NCBI RefSeq assembly: GCF_001905445.1
Contig: NZ_LIVQ01000004.1
Location: forward strand, 315,462 to 379,461
Direction: 5' to 3'
From: Streptomyces sp. CB00455
GTDB taxonomy: Bacteria > Actinomycetota > Actinomycetes > Streptomycetales > Streptomycetaceae
DNA: 64,000 nt
Shown here: positions 58,648 to 64,000 of the stretch, one piece after another
How the letters are laid out: the number at the start of each line of letters is the position of its first letter
Position numbering within the stretch: position 1 is the stretch's first letter
Made by a program: the position numbers and the translations under genes
Notes under the pieces: generated by a model
Told to the model about the DNA's origin: nothing
Database searches by the model: none
The model's input: the letters and a program-made list of their open reading frames with translations, nothing else

Positions 58648-59372
58648 TGGCGGCCGCCGTTCCCGACGAGCCCGAAGAACCAGTCCTCGAAGGCGGCCGG
58701 ACCGCTTTCCGGGTCGTAGCCGAGCGCGTCAAGGGTGCCTGCAGCGACGACGCGGCCCTGGGCGAGCATGATCACGCGGTGGCAGATCCGCTGGATTTCG
58801 TCGAGCTGGTGGCTGGAGACGAGGACGGCGGCCCCGCGCGCGGCCTCCTCGGCCACGATCCGCCGCACCATGCGCAGTCCCTCGGGGTCGAGCCCGTTCG
58901 TGGGCTCGTCAAGGATCAGCAGATCGGGCTGCTTGAGCAGCGCCGCGGCGATGGCCAGCCGCTGCCGCATGCCCTGCGAGTACGTCCCGAGGCGGCGGTC
59001 GGCGGCGCCGGTCAGCCCGACGCGGTCGAGCGTGCGGGCGATGCGCCCGCCGTCGGGCAGCCCGGCGGTGTCGAGAAGGGTGCGCAGCATGGCGCGTCCG
59101 GTGGACCACCGGTTGAAGGCGGGCGCGTCGAGCGCGGCTCCGAGCCGGTCGAGCTGCCGCGGCCGCATGGGCAGGGACTCCCCGAACAGCCGCACCTCAC
59201 CGGAATCGGGGGTGGACAGCCCGGTGATCACCCGCATGAGGGTGGTCTTGCCGGCGCCGTTGAGCCCGAGGAGGCCGACGATCTCGCCGGCCTCCAGGCT
59301 GAGATGGACCCCTTCCAGCACGGAGTGCTTCCGGAAGCTCTTGGTCACTTCGTGACAGGAAAGGACGCTCAT
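58644..59372 (-). CDS. ABC transporter ATP-binding protein
   Basis: A 242-residue ABC ATPase with Walker A GLNGAGKT (36-43), Q-loop region, signature YSQGMRQRLAIAAALLKQPD, Walker B LLILDEPTNGLDPEG and H-loop SSHQLDEI. It is of the ABC-2 drug/peptide exporter (DrrA/BcrA-like) type. It starts nine bases after the stop of the secreted protein gene and overlaps the first permease gene, so the four genes form one operon. Export of, or immunity to, the secreted protein are possible roles. Confidence 0.93.
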   Translation of the reverse strand: MSVLSCHEVTKSFRKHSVLEGVHLSLEAGEIVGLLGLNGAGKTTLMRVITGLSTPDSGEVRLFGESLPMRPRQLDRLGAALDAPAFNRWSTGRAMLRTLLDTAGLPDGGRIARTLDRVGLTGAADRRLGTYSQGMRQRLAIAAALLKQPDLLILDEPTNGLDPEGLRMVRRIVAEEAARGAAVLVSSHQLDEIQRICHRVIMLAQGRVVAAGTLDALGYDPESGPAAFEDWFFGLVGNGGRQ

Positions 59373-59381
59373 CGTCTGAGA

Positions 59382-59792
59382 TTACTTCCAGTCGTAGACG
59401 ACGCGACCCGACGAGTGGATGAAGTGCGGGGCGTTGGCTATCTGCATGTAGTACTTGCCGGCGGGGGCGTTGCCGAACTCCTTCCAGAACGTGCCGTTGT
59501 CGCAAGACCAGTCACGCCAGGCCACCCACTTGTCGGGTGCCCAGTCGATGTCAATCTTGAAGTCGTAACCGACCCGGCCCTGAGCGCCGTTGCTTGTGGC
59601 GCACGCGTCCTGCGTTGCGGACTGGCTGTTGCCCGGGGCCGTCCAACGGCCGGTCTCCGCACCCACGCCCTCGTCGGTGAAGGAGAAGTTCTTGACCTGG
59701 GTGTACGCGGCGAAGGCGTTCGGCGCGAGTGCGCCAACGAGTCCTGCTGCGAGCGAGGCCGTCACCACGGCCGACTTCATGCGAGTACGCAT
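59382..59792 (-). CDS. Unknown secreted protein heading an ABC transporter operon
   Basis: A 136-residue protein with a clear Sec signal peptide (MRTRMKSAVVTASLAAGLVGA then LAPNAFA, cleavage after Ala28). The mature part of about 108 residues is aromatic-rich, with six Trp (for example APDKWVAWRDWSCDNGTFW) and just two Cys, which could form one disulfide. It is not recognised. ATG 59792 has a GGAGG Shine-Dalgarno. Nine bases separate it from an ABC exporter ATPase, an arrangement seen for bacteriocins and their transport/immunity systems. That function is inference. Confidence 0.75.
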   Translation of the reverse strand: MRTRMKSAVVTASLAAGLVGALAPNAFAAYTQVKNFSFTDEGVGAETGRWTAPGNSQSATQDACATSNGAQGRVGYDFKIDIDWAPDKWVAWRDWSCDNGTFWKEFGNAPAGKYYMQIANAPHFIHSSGRVVYDWK

Positions 59793-61053
59793 GGGGTTTC
59801 CTCCCGATTGCTCCACCTTCCCCGGTGGAGTCTGTGCACTGCGTGCCGTCATCGACACCCAGCTGTAGATGATCTTCATAATTTCTTTCGCTTCGGTCAA
59901 ATGACGGCATGATTGGGAAAATCACGATGGTTGCATTTGCTATTTCGGTGGCCGAATCGGGATACCTCAGCGGGTCGCCAAAGATGAACTCGCTGTCGTT
60001 TTTGGGTAGTCGGCCGCTCTTGGGGTCGTGGACCTGCGGCGGTGTCGGCCGGCACATGACGCACACGGAGCGCAGGCGCCAGATGATTTCGTCGGCAGGT
60101 CGTTAGCCACGGAGACTCTGCTCCATGGGAAGGCGACCGTGCGGGCGCACACCGGCTGCACCGGGATGCCGACCTGCCGGGGCGGCCTGGGATCAACCAC
60201 GATGGACCGCTGCCAGGCATGAGGGAACCGCCATTCGCCTGTTGCTGGACGAACTGTCCAGCGGCGGGGTGAGCGCGCCGGTCTGGCTGTGGGGGGCAGG
60301 CATGAAGACGGGGCTGGCTGACCTCGTAGGCGTCTGTCCACTTTCGAAGCACGCGTGCACGATGGAACGCTCATGTCGTCCGACTCACTGCTGCCGGGCT
60401 CGTCCTGCGCCGACCACCAGTGCCCCCAGCCATGATCGTTTGCGGGCGCAGCCCTGCACGCGCAGCAAAGGGACGCACGAACCCCGGTACTGAAATCGCG
60501 GTGGCGCCCCCCCGCAGGCCTGCCGTCCGAGGTGGTGTTCGTGCGTGAGGGCGACCGCTTCGGCACGTTGGACGTTCCCGCCGCCCCCGCGGGCCTTGGA
60601 GCTGGGGTCCTCCGCCCACGATCAAGCAGCGGAGGTGCGCGGAGGGTTGTCGGCCGTGCGGCGCGAGGGAGTGAACTTGTCGTAGCGACCCCTCGTGTGC
60701 CACGACGTGTGGACGACTTCGAACTGCCCCGGTGAGGTACCGGCCTATTTCTCGTCCGATCTCGCCGGCTGGCACCAGCAATGGTCTGGGGCACTGCTGT
60801 GCCTGGGGTCGGGCGCAGTGCTGGGGAGAAAAGGGCGCCGTTCCCGCGTACGACGTTCGGGCGTAAGTGGGCCAGTGCTCGGAGAAGGCCGCATCGATCT
60901 GGCAACACTCGGACCGCGAGCGGCAGAAGGAAGTCGCCGGGGGTCTGGACGGGAGGGTGCGGGGCGGCCGGCAGGAGGCTGCCGAGCAGGCCGCGCAGGG
61001 GAGGCAGGGGGTGCGCAAGTGGTCCGCGCCGCGTATATAGGTCTAGACAACGA
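59793..61053. other. Gene-poor, compositionally atypical stretch
   Basis: About 1.26 kb without a convincing gene. The first 200 bases (about 59860-60010) are clearly AT-richer than the rest of the window and include the promoter region of the secreted-protein gene. On the minus strand a short fragment reading DEIIWRLRSVCVMC and then PKSGRLPKNDSEFIFGDP looks protein-like but has no start or end. Other open frames here are Arg/Pro-rich. It is probably decayed mobile-element DNA between the integrase scar and tRNA-Gly. Confidence 0.5.
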
Positions 61054-61084
61054 AGAAGGCCCAGGTCGCTGACCTGGGCCTTCT
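61054..61084 (-). terminator. Terminator of tRNA-Gly
   Basis: A perfect 14-base-pair stem with loop GCT starts eight bases past the tRNA 3' end on the minus strand. Confidence 0.85.
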
Positions 61085-61091
61085 CTCAAGA

Positions 61092-61161
61092 GCGGATGAC
61101 GGGAATCGAACCCGCGCTATAAGCTTGGGAAGCTCATGTTCTACCATTAAACTACATCCGC
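61092..61161 (-). tRNA. tRNA-Gly (CCC anticodon)
   Basis: The minus strand folds as a 70-base tRNA. It has a seven-base-pair acceptor stem (GCGGATG/CATCCGC), a D arm with AATGGTAG, an anticodon loop TTCCCAA with anticodon CCC, and a T loop GTTCGATTC. CCA is not encoded. The 3' end points towards the gene-poor region on its left. tRNA 3' ends are common attachment sites for actinomycete integrative elements. Confidence 0.96.
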
Positions 61162-61384
61162 ACCGCGGTCCCGTTGACCGGAGCCGTAGTGTTGTTCACT
61201 CTACCTCAAGATCGACCCCGGGCGAATCAGCCGCGGGGTCGTTGTCGTTCGTGGTGGACACCGGGGCGCGTGGGGGCGGGAGTTGGGGCGTATCTTTGGG
61301 GGCGGAGCGGCGGCTGGAGCGGGTCGCGCTCATCCCCTAATGTGGCGATTCGTCGCAGTACGGCTCGTTGGGGAAAGGGACTCG

Positions 61385-61549
61385 ATGGAGCACACCGTCG
61401 TCCGTTGTGCCGAAGGGCACGTTTTCAGTACCGCCTCCTTCCCGCTGCAGCACCTCGGTGCCGGCCGGATCGGGCCCGGGCGGCTGCTGCGGTGCCCGCG
61501 GTGCGCGCGGCTGAGGCAGGCCGTTCCCGTCGGTGGCGTGAAGCGGTAG
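61385..61549 (+). CDS. Small zinc-ribbon-like protein
   Basis: A 54-residue protein with RCAEGHVFSTASFP and LLRCPRCARLRQ. Cys8 and His12 plus the CxxC form a four-ligand zinc-ribbon-like set. No family name is known to me. ATG 61385 has an AAGGGA Shine-Dalgarno. The gene lies 83 bases before dcd on the same strand. A nucleic-acid or protein-interaction role is possible but not shown. Confidence 0.65.
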   Translation: MEHTVVRCAEGHVFSTASFPLQHLGAGRIGPGRLLRCPRCARLRQAVPVGGVKR

Positions 61550-61620
61550 GCGCGGCGGCGCAGGCCGGCCCGGGCGCGCGGGCCGTCCCTCTCGATTGGG
61601 GGTGGCCCGCGCGCTCTGCG

Positions 61621-61632
61621 TATCCTCGGGAC
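61621..61632 (+). promoter_or_regulatory. Candidate -10 for leaderless dcd
   Basis: TATCCT (61621-61626) is six bases before GTG 61633. There is no Shine-Dalgarno, which fits a leaderless transcript. No convincing -35 was found. Confidence 0.4.
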
Positions 61633-62220
61633 GTGCTTCTCTCTGACAAAGACATCCGGGCCGAGATCGACAGCGGACGGGTTCGCATCGACCCGTTCGA
61701 GGAGTCGATGGTGCAGCCCTCCAGCATCGATGTACGTCTCGACCGGTTCTTCCGGGTGTTCGAGAACCACCGCTACGCACACATCGATCCGGCGGTCGAG
61801 CAGCCCGACCTGACCCGGATGGTCGAGCCGGAGGGTGACGAGGCCTTCATCCTCCACCCCGGCGAGTTCGTCCTGGCGTCGACCTACGAGGTCGTCTCGC
61901 TGCCCGACGACATCGCCTCCCGACTGGAGGGGAAGTCCAGCCTGGGGCGACTCGGCCTGGTGACGCACTCGACCGCCGGGTTCATCGACCCCGGGTTCTC
62001 GGGCCACGTGACCCTGGAGCTGTCGAACCTCGCCACACTGCCGATCAAGCTCTGGCCGGGCATGAAGATCGGCCAGCTGTGCATGTTCCGGCTCAGCTCG
62101 CCCGCGGAGTTCCCGTACGGCAGCGAGCGCTACGGATCCCGTTACCAAGGGCAGCGCGGGCCGACCGCCTCGCGCTCCTTCCAGAACTTCCACCGCACCC
62201 AGGTGAGGCACGAGGCATGA
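61633..62220 (+). CDS. dcd: dCTP deaminase (probably bifunctional dCTP deaminase-dUTPase)
   Basis: A 195-residue trimeric-type dCTP deaminase: LLSDKDIRAEIDSGRVRIDPF, SMVQPSSIDVRLDRFFRVF, EGKSSLGRLGLVTHSTAGFIDPGFSGHVTLELSN (with the catalytic Glu) and the C-terminal RYQGQRGPTASRSFQNF nucleotide lid. It is strikingly like the Mycobacterium tuberculosis enzyme, which converts dCTP to dUMP in one step, so the bifunctional type is likely here. The GTG at 61633 matches the family N-terminus. It overlaps the next gene (ATGA). Confidence 0.96.
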   Translation: MLLSDKDIRAEIDSGRVRIDPFEESMVQPSSIDVRLDRFFRVFENHRYAHIDPAVEQPDLTRMVEPEGDEAFILHPGEFVLASTYEVVSLPDDIASRLEGKSSLGRLGLVTHSTAGFIDPGFSGHVTLELSNLATLPIKLWPGMKIGQLCMFRLSSPAEFPYGSERYGSRYQGQRGPTASRSFQNFHRTQVRHEA

Positions 62221-62714
62221 GCGAAGTACGCGAGAACCTGACCTACGAGGGGTTCGGGCGCGCCGTGCGCGAGCTGGCGCAGACCATCGCCGACGACGGC
62301 TACGAACCCGACATCATCCTCAGCATCGCCCGGGGCGGGGTGTTCGTGGCGGGCGGGCTGGCGTACGCGCTCGACTGCAAGAACATCCACCTGGTGAACG
62401 TCGAGTTCTACACCGGTGTCGGGACCACGCTGGAGATGCCGGTCATGCTGTCGCCCGTGCCCGAGGCGATCGACTTCACCGACAAGAAGGTCCTCATCGC
62501 CGATGACGTGGCCGACACCGGCAAGACCCTCAAGCTCGTCCACGACTTCTGCCTGGGACACGTCGCCGAGGTGCGTTCGGCCGTCGTCTACGAGAAGTCC
62601 CACTCACTCGTGAAGTGCGAGTACGTGTGGAAGAAGACGGACGAGTGGATCAATTTCCCGTGGTCCGTCGAGCCGCCCGTCGTCAAGCGTGAGGGCCAGG
62701 TCCTCGACGCCTAG
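62217..62714 (+). CDS. Phosphoribosyltransferase
   Basis: A 165-residue type I phosphoribosyltransferase with the PRPP motif VLIADDVADTGKTL (about residues 97-110) and an N-terminal hood IILSIARGGVFVAGGLAYAL. It resembles the short hypoxanthine/xanthine-type PRTases of actinobacteria. ATG 62217 overlaps the dcd stop by four bases, so the two nucleotide-metabolism genes form one operon. The base specificity (hypoxanthine, xanthine or other) is not clear. A 21-base-pair terminator follows. Confidence 0.9.
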   Translation: MSEVRENLTYEGFGRAVRELAQTIADDGYEPDIILSIARGGVFVAGGLAYALDCKNIHLVNVEFYTGVGTTLEMPVMLSPVPEAIDFTDKKVLIADDVADTGKTLKLVHDFCLGHVAEVRSAVVYEKSHSLVKCEYVWKKTDEWINFPWSVEPPVVKREGQVLDA

Positions 62715-62739
62715 CAGTCGCCCGGCCCCTCCCGGGGGT

Positions 62740-62787
62740 ACGGCAGAGGCCCGCCGCGCGATTCCCCGCGCGGCGGGCCTCTGCCGT
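62740..62787. terminator. 21-bp terminator hairpin
   Basis: A perfect 21-base-pair stem with a six-base loop lies between the convergent phosphoribosyltransferase and Yip1-like genes. Confidence 0.9.
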
Positions 62788-62815
62788 GATGGTGCGTGTC
62801 GCGTGCGGGCGACCG

Positions 62816-63718
62816 TCAGAGCGTGCCCAGCTTGATGATCGACAGCAGCGCTACCAGCTGGATCGCGGAGGCGCCCAGCGCCTTGGGCCACGGCAGGTCG
62901 TGCGACTTACTGATCAGCGAGGTGAAGAGCGCGCCCGCGGCGACCCAGGTGGCCCAGCCCAGCACCTGCACGACCATGTTGTCGCCGCTGAGGAACACGG
63001 CGAAGAGCAGGCGCGGCGCGTCCGTGATGGACATGACCAGCATCGACAGGCCCACGGTGGGCTGCCAGGAGCCGTCGCCGCCCAGCTGGCGGGCGAGGGT
63101 GTGCGTCACCCCGCCCAGGATCAGGCCGCAGATGACGAAGGCCACGCCGGTGGAGAGGACGATCGGGACGGCCTGCGCGAGGGTCGCTTTGATCACGTCC
63201 TGACGGGCGTCGTCGAGGCCGAAGACCGCGAGGAGCCCGTAGAGGAAGGTCACGGTCAGCGCCGGCCCCCAGACGGCGTAGTCGCGCATCTGCAGGAAGG
63301 TCTGCCCCGGTCGCGTCACGATGCCGCGGAGCAGTTCCTTCCACGGCAGCCGCGGCCCCGTCGGCGCGGCCGCGGCGGCACCGGCGTGGTACGTGGCGCC
63401 CTGGCTGTAGGGGTCCTCGCCGACGGCGAAGACCTGGGTATGCCCCGGGTTGTCGTTGGAGTGGCCTCCGTGGCCTCCGTGGCCGTACGGGGGCTGCTGC
63501 GCCTGCGGCGGCTGCTGTCCGTACGGGTCGAAGTACTCGGGCTCGTCGTGTCCCCCGGCGCCCGGCTGCGGCCACTGCTGCTGCGGCGGTGGGCCTGCGG
63601 GAGGGTAGGGCTGCTGGCCGTACGGCGGCGGTTGCTGCTGTCCGTACGGCTGCTGCCGCGGGGGTTGTTGCGGGGTGCGGTTGTTGTCCCGGCCGCGTCC
63701 GATCCTGAATCCAGCCAC
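62816..63718 (-). CDS. Yip1 family membrane protein with Pro/Gln/Tyr-rich N-terminus
   Basis: The 300-residue protein has a disordered N-terminal half rich in Pro, Gln, Tyr and Gly (QQPPRQQPYGQQQPPPYGQQ-type repeats, residues 1-85). A Yip1-domain membrane part follows, with helices such as GPALTVTFLYGLLAVFGL, AVPIVLSTGVAFVICGLILGG, VQVLGWATWVAAGALFTSLI and ASAIQLVALLSIIKLG. Bacterial Yip1-like proteins are of unknown function. GTG 63718 is preceded by TACGTT seven bases upstream and may be leaderless. Confidence 0.85.
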   Translation of the reverse strand: MAGFRIGRGRDNNRTPQQPPRQQPYGQQQPPPYGQQPYPPAGPPPQQQWPQPGAGGHDEPEYFDPYGQQPPQAQQPPYGHGGHGGHSNDNPGHTQVFAVGEDPYSQGATYHAGAAAAAPTGPRLPWKELLRGIVTRPGQTFLQMRDYAVWGPALTVTFLYGLLAVFGLDDARQDVIKATLAQAVPIVLSTGVAFVICGLILGGVTHTLARQLGGDGSWQPTVGLSMLVMSITDAPRLLFAVFLSGDNMVVQVLGWATWVAAGALFTSLISKSHDLPWPKALGASAIQLVALLSIIKLGTL

Positions 63719-63842
63719 GTGATCGAACGTACCTGGTCCGGCGGGCCCCGGTGGACGGGCGGCCGGAACACGCGGCCTTTGCGGCTGACCTGTGACATCC
63801 CCTAGGGGAACCCCGGGGGGCTGTCCCCACCCCCCGGAACGC

Positions 63843-63882
63843 CGGAACGGCCGGTACCCCGGGTGGGGGACCGGCCGTTCCG
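63843..63882. terminator. Hairpin upstream of Yip1-like gene
   Basis: A 13-base-pair perfect outer stem with a further weak inner stem lies between the end of the partial gene at 63904 and the Yip1-like gene. It most likely terminates the partial gene on the minus strand. Confidence 0.7.
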
Positions 63883-63903
63883 TATCGAGCGGACTGGATG
63901 GGA

Positions 63904-64000
63904 CTACTTGGCGCCCTCGGGCTTCGCCTCGGCTTCGGGCTTCGCCTCAGCGGCAGGCTCGACCTCGGGCTTCGCCTCAGCGGCAGGCTCGACCTCGGGC
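63904..64000 (-). CDS. C-terminus of a protein with PEVEPAAEAK repeats (partial)
   Basis: A minus-strand frame enters from the right edge and stops at 63904-63906. The last 31 residues read PEVEPAAEAKPEVEPAAEAK and then PEAEAKPEGAK, an Ala/Glu/Pro/Lys repeat tail. A terminator follows its stop. Nothing can be said of its function. Confidence 0.6.
   Translation of the reverse strand, partial: PEVEPAAEAKPEVEPAAEAKPEAEAKPEGAK

Noticed and set aside
59382..59792. Lactococcin 972-type bacteriocin
   Set aside because: The gene order (secreted peptide, ABC transporter) recalls it, but the protein does not show the lactococcin 972 sequence pattern and there is no DUF1430 membrane protein.
60371..61018. 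Minus-strand open frame of 215 codons in the gene-poor region
   Set aside because: Its composition (Arg, Pro, Ser, Cys scattered) and lack of start signal or domain argue against a gene.
52722..61084. Shared terminator core GGCCCAGGTC at 52722 and 61054 as a mobile repeat
   Set aside because: Both are perfect terminators with a ten-base common arm, but flanking bases differ completely, so chance or convergent terminator sequence is the simpler explanation.
1..64000. CRISPR arrays, rRNA genes, replication origin, intact insertion sequences
   Set aside because: None was seen. The short repeats found (TGACG, GGCCCC, 21-base, coding repeats) lack repeat-spacer structure, and no transposase or DnaA-box cluster was recognised.

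Overview
The window is chromosomal DNA from a Streptomyces-like actinomycete. This rests on very high GC with strong third-position bias, an XRE/DUF397 regulator pair, a mycothiol-dependent maleylpyruvate isomerase family enzyme, a SigB/SigF/SigG-type sigma factor, a SpoIIE phosphatase with an anti-sigma kinase domain, an SCO5918-family gene, small Csp proteins, and one perfect plus one near-perfect ParB parS site. No rRNA and no CRISPR array were seen. The only tRNA is tRNA-Gly(CCC).

Layout. 0-11 kb: the end of a GntR-type regulator, an MFS transporter, a mycothiol-dependent enzyme, a nitrilase-family hydrolase, a LURP-one protein, a frameshifted ATP-grasp gene, a thioredoxin-NHL protein, an M18 aminopeptidase, a two-zinc-motif hypothetical and a long acyl-CoA dehydrogenase with two operator-like dyads. 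11-17 kb: regulatory genes (anti-sigma-type ATPases, XRE/DUF397, SseB, pirin, a multi-domain SpoIIE phosphatase). 17-24 kb: aspS, a vWA protein with a long Ala/Pro/Glu repeat region, and a Tat-exported PhoX phosphatase behind a PHO box, followed by a parS site inside a hairpin. 24-31 kb: membrane proteins, small secreted proteins, a sortase-like protein without catalytic residues, and a cobalamin-riboswitch-controlled cbtB-cbtA pair with a degenerate histidine phosphatase. 31-38 kb: a frameshifted class III aminotransferase, an anti-sigma-type ATPase convergent with a SigB-family sigma gene, a GNAT-PaaX operon and an alpha/beta hydrolase. 38-43 kb: cold-shock genes (SCO5918-family protein, DEAD-box helicase, two Csp paralogues with matching leaders and terminators), a MerR regulator and a BBE-type flavoenzyme.

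43.5-52.7 kb is the most interesting part: a compact gene cluster that looks like a small biosynthetic pathway. A ketosynthase fused to a MazG/PRA-PH-like pyrophosphohydrolase faces away from an XRE/MmyB-type regulator. Downstream of the regulator a tightly overlapping run encodes an AurF-type diiron N-oxygenase with all seven metal ligands, an NAD(P)H reductase with its own 2Fe-2S ferredoxin, an arylamine N-acetyltransferase, a small serine hydrolase, an MFS exporter and an ATP-grasp ligase, ending at a strong terminator. Two copies of the same dyad (AGCGGCA-N6-TGCCGCT) lie before the oxygenase. The parts suggest a pathway that N-oxidises an amine, acylates or ligates it and exports it; the product is unknown.

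52.8-56.2 kb holds AraC/VOC genes and an ECF41 sigma factor with its oxidoreductase target behind a near-consensus ECF41 promoter. 56.2-61.1 kb looks like a degraded mobile-element scar: a broken tyrosine integrase, an ABC exporter operon headed by an unknown secreted protein, and about 1.3 kb of gene-poor DNA leading to tRNA-Gly. 61-64 kb returns to housekeeping genes (dcd, a phosphoribosyltransferase, a Yip1-like membrane protein). Two conserved genes (ATP-grasp near 4.66 kb, aminotransferase near 31.69 kb) each lack one base, so either real decay or assembly error must be kept in mind.
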